Translations under genes and position numbers: made by a program
From: Clostridia bacterium
GTDB lineage: Bacteria > Bacillota > Clostridia > Christensenellales > Borkfalkiaceae
NCBI GenBank assembly: GCA_017466825.1
Contig: JAFTTJ010000020.1
Span: 1 to 64,000, forward strand
Direction of reading: 5' to 3'
DNA length: 64,000 nucleotides
The notes under the pieces: model-generated
What the model saw: only the letters and a program-made list of their open reading frames with translations
Told to the model about the DNA's origin: nothing
Database searches by the model: none
Shown: one piece after another, positions 1 through 7,639 of the stretch
How positions within the stretch are numbered: position 1 is the first letter of the stretch
How the letters are laid out: each line of letters begins with the position of its first letter

Positions 1-295
1 CGCCAAGCGATAAGGCTATGATAACGTGCGCTTTGGTTACTTTATACCCACATAATTTTATTATGGTAAACAGCATACAAGTAGAAAGGAACACGCTACC
101 TAAATACGCCACGTCGTTTGCAAATATAGCAAATTCAACCGACTTTGCAAGCGAAAGCATAAGGTAACCTACGTTTACCAACGCTATACACGCAAAAAGT
201 AAAGAAAGCCAAAACTCTCTTTTTTTAATTAAAATTCTATATAAAACGAAGAAAAGCACGGAAAGAGCCGTCGTTATTCCATAACCGATTATCAT
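1..295 (-). CDS. Multi-TM sensor-like membrane protein, N-terminal part (truncated by window edge)
   Basis: The ATG at 293-295 is preceded on the minus strand by an AAAGGAG ribosome site and opens a frame with no stop through base 1 (98 codons). The translation is hydrophobic with three likely membrane helices separated by short basic loops (for example LIKKREFWLS after the first helix). Length and helix spacing look like the 7TM N-terminal region of some histidine kinases or diguanylate cyclases, but no catalytic domain lies inside the window, so that is inference only. A consensus promoter sits immediately upstream (331-359). It is transcribed divergently from nothing nearby and in the same direction as truA. 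Confidence 0.7.
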   Translation of the reverse strand, partial: MIIGYGITTALSVLFFVLYRILIKKREFWLSLLFACIALVNVGYLMLSLAKSVEFAIFANDVAYLGSVFLSTCMLFTIIKLCGYKVTKAHVIIALSLG

Positions 296-330
296 AATCT
301 TTTCTCCTTTTCAACAATTTTCGATACTTA

Positions 331-359
331 ATTATAGCAATTTTCCCTAAAAAAATCAA
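331..359 (-). promoter_or_regulatory. Sigma-A type promoter for the multi-TM gene
   Basis: On the minus strand TTGATT (354-359) and TATAAT (331-336) are separated by 17 bp. The start codon lies about 35 nt downstream, giving a short leader with the AAAGGAG site. Confidence 0.75.
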
Positions 360-585
360 GGTCTTTTGATATATGAGCGAAAAATAGTGCCATCCTTTAC
401 GAAATTTCTTTATTTTCTTTACCTTTTGTTCATAACTACGATTTTTTGACGTAAAAGAAAAAATCAGACCCCGTGTGGAATTTGATTATTTCTTTTCTCC
501 GCTTGAAAGTGCAATTTCCTATAAATTTTTAACGTTTCAAAAAACCCCTAAGAGAAGAGCGCCTTAAACGGCGGAGTTTTATTTT
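360..585. other. Intergenic region with no recognisable gene
   Basis: About 225 bp of AT-rich sequence beyond the multi-TM promoter. The only structure seen is a weak CGCC/GGCG hairpin just past the truA stop (about 560-575) without a good T-tract. I see no ORF with a ribosome site. Confidence 0.5.
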
Positions 586-1326
586 TTAGTATTCTACTGT
601 CTTTAAGGTCAAGGCGTTGGGCGGAAGGGTAAGAGCAGGGTTAGAATTTCTCGTTGAATTACCGCCGAGCAGTTTTTCAAAGTCCGCTAGGCTCAATTCG
701 CCTAATCCGATTTTTACGAGCGCTCCTGCAATAATTCTAACCATATTATATAAAAAGCCTTCGCCACGAATTTCAAATGCAAGTCTTTTACCGTTTAAAA
801 TTAGCCTTGCGCTAAAAATTTCTCTCACGGTAGAAATCTTGTTTTTTTCAACGCTTTTAAATGCGACGAAATCTCTTTTGCCTACGAGCAACTCGCACGC
901 TTTTTGCATCTTTTCGATATCTACGTTAGGGCTAAGTCTATAATTTTTAGGGTTTAAAAGGGGCAATAGGTGGTCGGAAATATAAAAGCCGTATTCGTAG
1001 GTTTTGGACTTGGCGCTATGGCGAGCGTTAAATGACATGTCTACTTCATTAGCGCTAATCGCCTGCACGTCTTTTGGTAAAAAACGATTGAGTTTAAAGG
1101 GCACTCTGTCCGTCGGCAGTTTGGTGTCAATGCAAAAATCAAAGAAATAACTTTCAGCGCTAACGCCTGCGTCCGTACGGCTACAACCCGTTATTTCGAC
1201 CTTTTGCCCAAAGACTTTGTTAATTGCGGACACGAGTTTATCTTCAATCGAATTGCCCGTGCTAACCGACTGAAAGCCGTTGTAATTTTTGCCGTTAAAT
1301 TGTATTTCAACTAAAAATTTTCTCAT
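586..1326 (-). CDS. truA: tRNA pseudouridine(38-40) synthase TruA
   Basis: Converts uridines 38-40 of the tRNA anticodon stem to pseudouridine in the cytoplasm. The protein begins MRKFLVEIQFNG, the usual TruA opening, and carries the catalytic-aspartate motif as CSRTDAGVSA (family form GRTDAGVHA). Length from this start is 246 aa, normal for the family. A longer frame from a TTG at 1362 adds 12 hydrophobic residues not seen in TruA. I prefer the ATG at 1326 on family grounds, although the ribosome site is weak at both. The gene follows the coiled-coil protein gene on the same strand with about 50 bp between them, so it may be co-transcribed. Confidence 0.93.
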   Translation of the reverse strand: MRKFLVEIQFNGKNYNGFQSVSTGNSIEDKLVSAINKVFGQKVEITGCSRTDAGVSAESYFFDFCIDTKLPTDRVPFKLNRFLPKDVQAISANEVDMSFNARHSAKSKTYEYGFYISDHLLPLLNPKNYRLSPNVDIEKMQKACELLVGKRDFVAFKSVEKNKISTVREIFSARLILNGKRLAFEIRGEGFLYNMVRIIAGALVKIGLGELSLADFEKLLGGNSTRNSNPALTLPPNALTLKTVEY

Positions 1327-1375
1327 AAACCAAAAAGAAAAAAGGGGAAGAGCGCAAAGCAATTCCCCTTGATAA

Positions 1376-3406
1376 TTATTCTACGATAATAGCCGATTCA
1401 GCAAAGCGTTTAGCCGAATCAAGCGCCTTTTCGCATTGATATTTAGTAGAGTATTCGTCGCTTTGAGTAATAGCGCGGTTGTTTTTAGAAAGCACTTTAT
1501 AAACGAATTTACCCGATTTTACTTGGCTTACGGCAACGTTTGAAGTAGCAAGAGCGTCTTTTACGTTTGCTATTGCGCCCTTAACGCCGTTAACTGACGA
1601 GTAAGCGGGGGTAGTAAGCATAACGCCACCGTTTGAAGCAAGGAGTCTTGCAAAGAACTTTCCGTCTTGGTAAGCGATAGCCCACTTGCCGTTATAACCC
1701 GTCTTTACGTGCGCGTCGCGCTTTACGGGCTCTTCGGTTTGAGCAGGGGTATCCGTCGTAGCCTTTTTTACTATTCTAGTAACGGGCTTACTAAACTTGC
1801 CTTTTTTGCGTATCGGCGTAGCGGGGATGCCGTCGTCGTAAATCTTGCCCATAGGTCTTTTCTTAGCGGGGGCTACGATTTCAATTTCGCTTACAGGTTC
1901 TTGGATAGTTTCGGTAGAAGTTGCCGTTTCAACTATTTCTTTTTCAGCGGGCTCAACGGCTTGCTCTTGATTGGGTTCGACGATTTCTTCTTGAAGGGTG
2001 TCGTCGCTTGCGCTTTCAGTAGTGGTTTCTTGGCTAATTTCAGCCCTTTGAGCGGTGAGTTCGCTAACGCTTATCGCAACTTCGTCTATTATTTCTTCGC
2101 TTGCAGGGGCTTCGGTAGGTTCAAAAGCAAGCGGTTCTCTATTTTCTAAATCTTCTTCACTTAAAACCGTTTCGTCGTCGATTTCTTCTAAAAAGGCTTC
2201 GATAAATACGACGTCTTCTTCGGGAATAGTAGTGATGTCAACAACTTTCACTTCGGGTACTTCGTAAACGTGCTCTTCAACCTTTTCTTCGGTTTTTTCT
2301 TCGGGAGAGAAAACGGTTTCGCAATTTACGTCCGCAATGATAATGTTTACGTCGTCGGGCTTTTCGTCTTCACGACTGTTAGTCGTAACGGTTACCGGTA
2401 CGAATTCGCTGAGCGCTAAGGACTTGAGTTTGGCTTGTTCTTTTTGCATTTCCTTTACGTGGTCAACGATTTCGGACATGTCTTTTTCAACTTGAACGCG
2501 TCTTCTATACGCCGCTTCGTAGGCTTCACGGGCACGGCGAATGGCTTCGTTGCGCTCGTCTTCTGCTTGTTGCTCTAAAAGTTTGCGTTGACGATCGTAT
2601 TCTTCAATCATTGTCTTAGCGTCTTCAATAGTGAGCTTATGAGCGCCTTCTGCGGTCATTTTATCGAGTTTTGTCCTAATAGCCGTTCTCTGTTCTTCAA
2701 GTTTATCTCGCTTTGCAACGAGTTGTTCGCGTTTAGCAGAGCATTCGTCGGTTATCTTTTGAATTTCAACTACTAAGTTTTCCTTTCTCAAGTTTGCTTC
2801 GTTAGTTCTTTCTAAAATAGCCCTAGCCGACTCGTTTTGCGCTTTTGCGAAAGTAGAGATGAGTTGACGGGTGCTTTCGGCTTTGGTTTTATCGTGGAAC
2901 CAACCGCGCTCTTGCTGTTTCAAAAGTTCGGTTAAAACCCTTTGCTTTTCAATCGAAACCGAAATTTTATCGTGATGCTCGACTAGGAATAAATAGTCTT
3001 GCGCGCAAGCCGTCTTTTCTTGCTCTTGAAGATTAAAGATAGTGTCGTCAGCCTGTTTTTGGGTGAGAACGATTTCAAGGTTAATCTTATTGATTTCTTC
3101 CGAAATTTCAGTAAAGTTCTTGCGTAAAGATTCGTATTCTTCCTGTCTTTTAAAAAGGGCAGCAAGTCTCTTTTTTCTGCGCGCGGCGGGGTTGACGATC
3201 GCCACGATTAAAAAGATAATCAAAAGAATCGCCAAAAGTCCTACGACTGAAAGGGTAACGATTGCAAGTATCGGCGAACCGAGATAGGTTGCAAGAAATT
3301 CGTACACGGAAATGAAAAACGCAGAGCACGCGTTCCAAGCGTCTACGAAAAATTGACTTACCGCCGTCCAAGCGACGGTCAATGCGTTAACTATGGATTC
3401 CCACAT
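1376..3406 (-). CDS. Membrane-anchored coiled-coil protein with C-terminal DUF1508 (YegP-like) repeats
   Basis: 676 aa of unknown function. Visible architecture: a hydrophobic N-terminus with a strong helix at about residues 43-70 followed by basic RRKKR; a long Glu/Lys/Arg/Gln-rich coiled coil (about 72-335); a low-complexity acidic region rich in E, V, T and P (about 350-560); and two consecutive DUF1508-type beta repeats at the C-terminus, recognised from GKWAIAYQDGKFFARLLASN and GKFVYKVLSKNNRAI. DUF1508 proteins are normally small and soluble, so an anchored fusion is unusual. The cytoplasmic side should hold the coiled coil. The start is the ATG after GGAGGTTTACT. Not an SMC or EzrA homologue by any motif I can see. 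Confidence 0.75.
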   Translation of the reverse strand: MWESIVNALTVAWTAVSQFFVDAWNACSAFFISVYEFLATYLGSPILAIVTLSVVGLLAILLIIFLIVAIVNPAARRKKRLAALFKRQEEYESLRKNFTEISEEINKINLEIVLTQKQADDTIFNLQEQEKTACAQDYLFLVEHHDKISVSIEKQRVLTELLKQQERGWFHDKTKAESTRQLISTFAKAQNESARAILERTNEANLRKENLVVEIQKITDECSAKREQLVAKRDKLEEQRTAIRTKLDKMTAEGAHKLTIEDAKTMIEEYDRQRKLLEQQAEDERNEAIRRAREAYEAAYRRRVQVEKDMSEIVDHVKEMQKEQAKLKSLALSEFVPVTVTTNSREDEKPDDVNIIIADVNCETVFSPEEKTEEKVEEHVYEVPEVKVVDITTIPEEDVVFIEAFLEEIDDETVLSEEDLENREPLAFEPTEAPASEEIIDEVAISVSELTAQRAEISQETTTESASDDTLQEEIVEPNQEQAVEPAEKEIVETATSTETIQEPVSEIEIVAPAKKRPMGKIYDDGIPATPIRKKGKFSKPVTRIVKKATTDTPAQTEEPVKRDAHVKTGYNGKWAIAYQDGKFFARLLASNGGVMLTTPAYSSVNGVKGAIANVKDALATSNVAVSQVKSGKFVYKVLSKNNRAITQSDEYSTKYQCEKALDSAKRFAESAIIVE

Positions 3407-3428
3407 AGTAAACCTCCAAACTCAGTAT

Positions 3429-3457
3429 ATTATATTACTTATATAGTTATTTTAAAA
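3429..3457 (-). promoter_or_regulatory. Probable promoter of the coiled-coil gene
   Basis: A perfect TATAAT on the minus strand (3429-3434) lies 17 bp from a poor -35, TTTTAA (3452-3457). Position about 25 bp upstream of the start codon fits. Confidence 0.5.
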
Positions 3458-3540
3458 TAAAACGCACATAAAGTCAACCGATTTTACAATAAAGGGAGCA
3501 AAGTGGCTTAAAAATAATTTATTTTTTTAATAAATTATGC

Positions 3541-3546
3541 TATAAT
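3541..3546 (+). promoter_or_regulatory. Extended -10 element upstream of the flavoprotein pair
   Basis: TGCTATAAT (extended -10) about 80 nt upstream of the flavoprotein ATG. The -35 region is only AT-rich. Confidence 0.45.
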
Positions 3547-3622
3547 GTAGTAAAGTTTAAGCCTTTCGCTTAAACGTAAGCCCTTTTTCGAGCAGAAAAT
3601 TTGGGATTTTAGGGAGTAGAAC

Positions 3623-4840
3623 ATGCAAAAAACTTATTACGTAGCGATAATAGGCGGCGGTTTTTCCGGTCTTATACTTGCCGACGTTTTGTCGTCTGCA
3701 ATCGGCGCTGAAAAGGTACTGCTTATCGAAAAAAACGATAGAGTAGGCAAAAAGATTTTGGCTACCGGCAACGGCAGGGGCAACGTTACAAACCTTTCCG
3801 TCGGCGAAGAAAACTACCACTCGGTAAACGGCGCAAACGTTGGCGAAATTATCAATAAGTATGGCAATAAGTCGATTATCGGCTATTTTAACGGGTTAGG
3901 CGTAGCAGTTTCGGACGAAGAAGGCAAGGTTTTTCCGTCGTCTTTTCAAGCAAATTCCGTGTTGGATGCGTTAAGGCAAAAACTCGATTATTTAAAAACG
4001 GATATTAAAGTTGGCGAAGGGGTTACTCTCGTTGAGAAAAATGGCAAGGGTTTTAAAATCACTACGCAAAGCGGTGAGTACTTTGCTCAAAAGGTAGTAT
4101 TCGCTTGCGGTGGTAAAGCGGGCAAACAGTACGGCACGGACGGTTCGGCTTATTCTCTTTTAAAGCCCTTTGGTCATACCGTCACCAAACTTTATCCGTC
4201 GCTCGTACAAGTCAAGACGGACGTTCAAAAGATAAAAGGGCTCAAAGGCATAAAACAGCGCGCTACGGTTACGGCTATTTCAAACGGTGAAAAGATCAAG
4301 AGTTTTACGGGCGACCTTTTGTTTACCGACTTTGGCGTTAGCGGAAACGCAATCTTTAATTTAACTGCGTATTTTCCCGTTGAAAAAAGCGTTACGCTTT
4401 CAATAGCCTTTCTCCCGGATAAGTCCTGGGGGGAACTCAGCGAGTTTATCGCAAGCAAATTTAAAAATATGCCTTTTGTCAATGGTGAAGACGTTTTAAC
4501 GGGCATAATAAATAAGCAGGTCGGCAAGGCAATCGTAAAAGAGTGCCAAGGCTTAACCTACGACGAAAAGGGCGCAAAAAAATTGGCGTCGCTAATAAAA
4601 GATTTTAGGCTTGAAGTAAAAGGCACACTCGGTTTTGACTACGCTCAAGTGACAAAGGGCGGAATTCCTTTTAATCAAGTTTCGCCTAGGGATATGCAAA
4701 GCGTAAAGGTTAAAGATTTGTATATCGTCGGCGAGATGCTCGACGTTGACGGCGACTGTGGCGGTTACAATTTGCAATGGGCGTATTCTAGCGCAATGAC
4801 GGCGGCCGACGGGGTTATAAATGATTATGAAAATAGATAA
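3623..4840 (+). CDS. NAD(P)/FAD-dependent oxidoreductase, BaiN/HI0933 (YhiN) family
   Basis: Flavoprotein of about 405 aa. The N-terminal Rossmann motif GGGFSGL binds FAD ADP. The family block that normally reads GNGRCNLTN appears as GNGRGNVTN, i.e. the cysteine is glycine. Other family landmarks are CGGKAGKQYGTDGSA and a C-terminal second FAD-contact region GEMLDVDGDCGGYNLQWA. The substrate of this family is generally unknown; in BaiN it reduces bile acid intermediates, which cannot be inferred here from sequence alone. Its 3' end overlaps the next flavoprotein gene by 20 nt, so the two are translationally coupled. Confidence 0.88.
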   Translation: MQKTYYVAIIGGGFSGLILADVLSSAIGAEKVLLIEKNDRVGKKILATGNGRGNVTNLSVGEENYHSVNGANVGEIINKYGNKSIIGYFNGLGVAVSDEEGKVFPSSFQANSVLDALRQKLDYLKTDIKVGEGVTLVEKNGKGFKITTQSGEYFAQKVVFACGGKAGKQYGTDGSAYSLLKPFGHTVTKLYPSLVQVKTDVQKIKGLKGIKQRATVTAISNGEKIKSFTGDLLFTDFGVSGNAIFNLTAYFPVEKSVTLSIAFLPDKSWGELSEFIASKFKNMPFVNGEDVLTGIINKQVGKAIVKECQGLTYDEKGAKKLASLIKDFRLEVKGTLGFDYAQVTKGGIPFNQVSPRDMQSVKVKDLYIVGEMLDVDGDCGGYNLQWAYSSAMTAADGVINDYENR

Positions 4841-6365
4841 TATAAAAATGCCCGTTTTAGCGAGCGAGAGTGAACTTTTTGAAGTTGCTATAAAAAAGAG
4901 TAGGCTCAAACGCTCGGCGATAAAGGGTGTAAAAATCTTAAAAAAATCACTCGACGCAAGGGATAAAAACGACTTAAAATACGTCTATTCGGTTGAGATT
5001 TTAGACGGAAAGGAAAGGTCTAAAAATCCCGTTTTTCCAAACTGTTCAAACGGTAAAAAAATAGGTGTGATCGGCTTTGGCCCGTGCGGAATTTTTTGCG
5101 CTTTGTACCTTGCAAAATGCGGTTTAACCCCTATCGTGTTCGAGCGTGGGAAAAAGGTTGATGAGAGGCAAAAGTCCGTCAATAGGTTGATTAACGATAA
5201 AATTTTGGATGAAAATTCAAATATTCAGTTTGGGGAAGGGGGCGCAGGCACTTTTTCGGACGGCAAATTAAACACGGGCACTTCAAGTCCGCTAATTAAA
5301 AGGGTTTTAAAAGATTTCGTCGAGTTTGGCGCGCCAAAGGATATAGAGTGGCTTGCAAAACCGCATATAGGAAGCGACAATCTTCCAAAAGTCGTTTCGG
5401 CTATGCGCCGTGAGATTGAAAGGCTTGGCGGTGAAATTAAATTCGATAGCAAAGTAGACGATATAAAGATTGTAAACGGCAGGGCGGTTTCCGTCCGCTC
5501 AAACGGAGTAGACTATCCCGTAGACGACGTCGTTATCGCAATAGGACACAGCGCGAGAGATACCTTTTATATGCTCAAAGACAAGGGCTTTGAAATGGAA
5601 CGCAAGGCGTTTGCAATGGGCGTTAGAATAGAGCATTTAAAAAGGGATATCGACGTTGCGCAGTACGGCGAAAAGTACGCAAACCTTTTGCCGTCGGCAG
5701 ATTATAGATTGGCGACTAAAAAAGCGGGCAGGGGAGTGTTTACCTTTTGTATGTGCCCGGGCGGTTTCGTAATGCCGTCGGCGTCAGAACAAGGCGGCGT
5801 CGTTACCAACGGTATGAGCCTTTACGCAAGAGACGGTGTCAATTCAAACAGCGCCGTTTTGTGCGAAGTTTACCCCGAAGATTTTTTAGACGGAGTATTG
5901 GGCGGTGTAGAACTTCAACGCCGTATCGAAAGGCTCGCCTTTACTAGCGCAGGCGGTGATTATTCCGCTCCCGTTCAGACCTTTAAAGACTTTTTAGACG
6001 GCGGTACGAAAACGCCGTTTACCACCGTAAAACCGACTTATAGCGCGGGATTTACTCCTTTTGACCTTAATAAAATTCTGCCGAAATACATTTCCGAAAG
6101 TCTTAAAATCGGCATTTTGGACATGGGCAATAAACTCAAAGGTTTTTCCGCTCCGCAATCGGTTTTGACGGGCGTTGAAACGCGTTCTTCAAGCCCCGTT
6201 AGAATTTTGCGTAACGTAAGCGGACAAAGCCTTACCGTGGTCAACGTTTACCCCGCAGGCGAAGGCTGTGGGTACGCAGGCGGAATTATGAGCGCCGCCG
6301 TCGACGGCATTAAAACGGCGCTTAATATCGTTGAAAAGTATACGGGAATTAAGGTTGAAATCTAA
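4821..6365 (+). CDS. FAD-dependent dehydrogenase, COG2509 family
   Basis: 514 aa cytoplasmic flavoprotein of unknown substrate. It has a roughly 75-residue N-terminal region typical of COG2509 (begins IDNIKMPV), then a dinucleotide-binding motif GFGPCGIFCALYLA at about residue 80, followed by the family-specific GEGGAGTFSDGKLNTG and the C-terminal GEGCGYAGGIMSAAVDG. Two start codons (4821 and 4827) are possible. It overlaps the preceding BaiN-like gene in a different frame. A strong terminator follows at 6420, closing this two-gene unit. Confidence 0.88.
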   Translation: MIMKIDNIKMPVLASESELFEVAIKKSRLKRSAIKGVKILKKSLDARDKNDLKYVYSVEILDGKERSKNPVFPNCSNGKKIGVIGFGPCGIFCALYLAKCGLTPIVFERGKKVDERQKSVNRLINDKILDENSNIQFGEGGAGTFSDGKLNTGTSSPLIKRVLKDFVEFGAPKDIEWLAKPHIGSDNLPKVVSAMRREIERLGGEIKFDSKVDDIKIVNGRAVSVRSNGVDYPVDDVVIAIGHSARDTFYMLKDKGFEMERKAFAMGVRIEHLKRDIDVAQYGEKYANLLPSADYRLATKKAGRGVFTFCMCPGGFVMPSASEQGGVVTNGMSLYARDGVNSNSAVLCEVYPEDFLDGVLGGVELQRRIERLAFTSAGGDYSAPVQTFKDFLDGGTKTPFTTVKPTYSAGFTPFDLNKILPKYISESLKIGILDMGNKLKGFSAPQSVLTGVETRSSSPVRILRNVSGQSLTVVNVYPAGEGCGYAGGIMSAAVDGIKTALNIVEKYTGIKVEI

Positions 6366-6419
6366 AACCGACCGCTCAACTAAAACCGTCCGCGCAAATT
6401 TCATAATTACGCGTATTTT

Positions 6420-6452
6420 AAAACGGCTTTGCTATCGCAAGGTCGTTTTTTA
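6420..6452 (+). terminator. Intrinsic terminator after the flavoprotein pair
   Basis: Arms 6420-6432 and 6437-6449 form a 13-bp stem (a few G-U pairs) with a TATC loop, ending in a T-run. Confidence 0.85.
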
Positions 6453-6523
6453 TTCAAAAATCGTGAAAAATAGGTAAAATTATTAAATTTTTTACAAAAT
6501 TTATAGTAAGTGCGGTCAAAAAC

Positions 6524-6552
6524 TTTACAAAAAGCAGATATTATTTTATAAT
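6524..6552 (+). promoter_or_regulatory. Strong promoter placing the transcription start at the ATG of the DUF1934 gene
   Basis: TTTACA (6524-6529), 17-bp spacer, TATAAT (6547-6552). Seven nucleotides separate the -10 from the ATG at 6560, so the predicted first transcribed base is 6559-6560. Confidence 0.75.
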
Positions 6553-6559
6553 ATCTCGT

Positions 6560-6967
6560 ATGATGGAAATTAGGGCTTTTTTTCGTTCGACGGCAGGCGG
6601 AGTTGAATTTAGAAAAATTTATAACGGCACTTTGCAAGTTATCGGCAATCAAACGGTCGTAAATTATTGTGAAGAAGACGACAACGGCGTTACTAAAACG
6701 GAAATTCGCATCGTCGGCGACGATTTCGTTGCCGTTTCACGCACGGGCGTTTTTTCTAACTACTTAGAGTTTGCCAAAAACTATCATTATACGGGTGAAT
6801 ATTTAACTCCGTACGGCAAAATTCCCGTCGAAGCGTTTACCAAAAGCCTTGAAGTCGAGTTTGAAGACGGATGCCCAACCGTTACCGCAAAATATTTTTC
6901 GTCGCTAATGGGCGAAAAGACCGAAAACGAATTTTATTTAGTCGTAAGAAAAAAGAGCGCAAAATAA
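6560..6967 (+). CDS. DUF1934 (YwiB-like) beta-barrel protein
   Basis: 135 aa protein of the Firmicute DUF1934 family, predicted calycin-like barrel, function unknown. The family signature is visible as YLTPYGKIPVEAFTKSLEVE (residues about 91-110) followed by alternating beta strands. Two ATG codons occur in tandem (6560 and 6563). No ribosome binding site precedes them, and the promoter geometry suggests a leaderless mRNA. It stands alone between the 6420 terminator and the MBL-fold gene, which has its own ribosome site. Confidence 0.75.
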   Translation: MMEIRAFFRSTAGGVEFRKIYNGTLQVIGNQTVVNYCEEDDNGVTKTEIRIVGDDFVAVSRTGVFSNYLEFAKNYHYTGEYLTPYGKIPVEAFTKSLEVEFEDGCPTVTAKYFSSLMGEKTENEFYLVVRKKSAK

Positions 6968-7016
6968 AAATTCTAGCGCAAAAAAGCCGTTAAACACGCT
7001 TATACAAGGGGATTTT

Positions 7017-7631
7017 ATGAAGATAACTTATTTAGGACACGCCTGTTTTTTAATCGAAGGCGAGCAAAAATCAGTAATAACCGATCCGTTCAAAGATATC
7101 GGGTACGACCTTGAACGGGCAACCGCCGATTACTGTACGGTTTCTCACGGTCATTTCGACCACGACAACGTAGACGGCGTAAACGTAGCCCACGTCGTAA
7201 GGGGAGCGGAAAAAGGTTTTTTGGCGATAAGGACTTATCACGACGCAAATTTGGGCGCGCTCCGTGGCGAAAATACGGTGTTTAAGTTTGAAATCGACGG
7301 GGTTACCTTTTGCCACATGGGGGATATCGGCGAGTATTTTTGCCAAGATTTAGTCGAAGAGATCGGCAAGGTAGACGTCTTGTTTATTCCCGTCGGCGGT
7401 AAATATACGATAGACTGTAAAGAAGCGGTAAAATACGCTACCGCCATATCGGCAAAAATAACTATTCCAATGCACTACAAAACCCCCAAAAGTCAAATCG
7501 ACGTGAGCGACGAAAGGGGTTTTACTAAAAAGATGCTCGGCGTTGAGCGAGTTGCAAAGTCGGTTGAAATCGACGGTTATTTACAAGGGGAAGACGACGT
7601 TACGCTAGTTTTCGACACGTCGGCGTTTTAG
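7017..7631 (+). CDS. MBL-fold metal-dependent hydrolase, UPF0173 type
   Basis: 204 aa. Begins MKITYLGHACFLIEG, typical of UPF0173, with the metal-binding motif HGHFDHDN at about residues 43-50, further ligands at GDIGE and MHYKT near residues 102 and 156. These are cytoplasmic predicted metallo-hydrolases without an assigned substrate. The start follows AAGGGGATTTT. Nine nucleotides separate it from the Rho-like gene, suggesting co-transcription. Confidence 0.9.
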   Translation: MKITYLGHACFLIEGEQKSVITDPFKDIGYDLERATADYCTVSHGHFDHDNVDGVNVAHVVRGAEKGFLAIRTYHDANLGALRGENTVFKFEIDGVTFCHMGDIGEYFCQDLVEEIGKVDVLFIPVGGKYTIDCKEAVKYATAISAKITIPMHYKTPKSQIDVSDERGFTKKMLGVERVAKSVEIDGYLQGEDDVTLVFDTSAF

Positions 7632-7639
7632 GTGAGATT

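Noticed and set aside
1327-1362. truA start at TTG 1362
   Set aside because: Adds residues unlike TruA; family length and opening favour the ATG at 1326.
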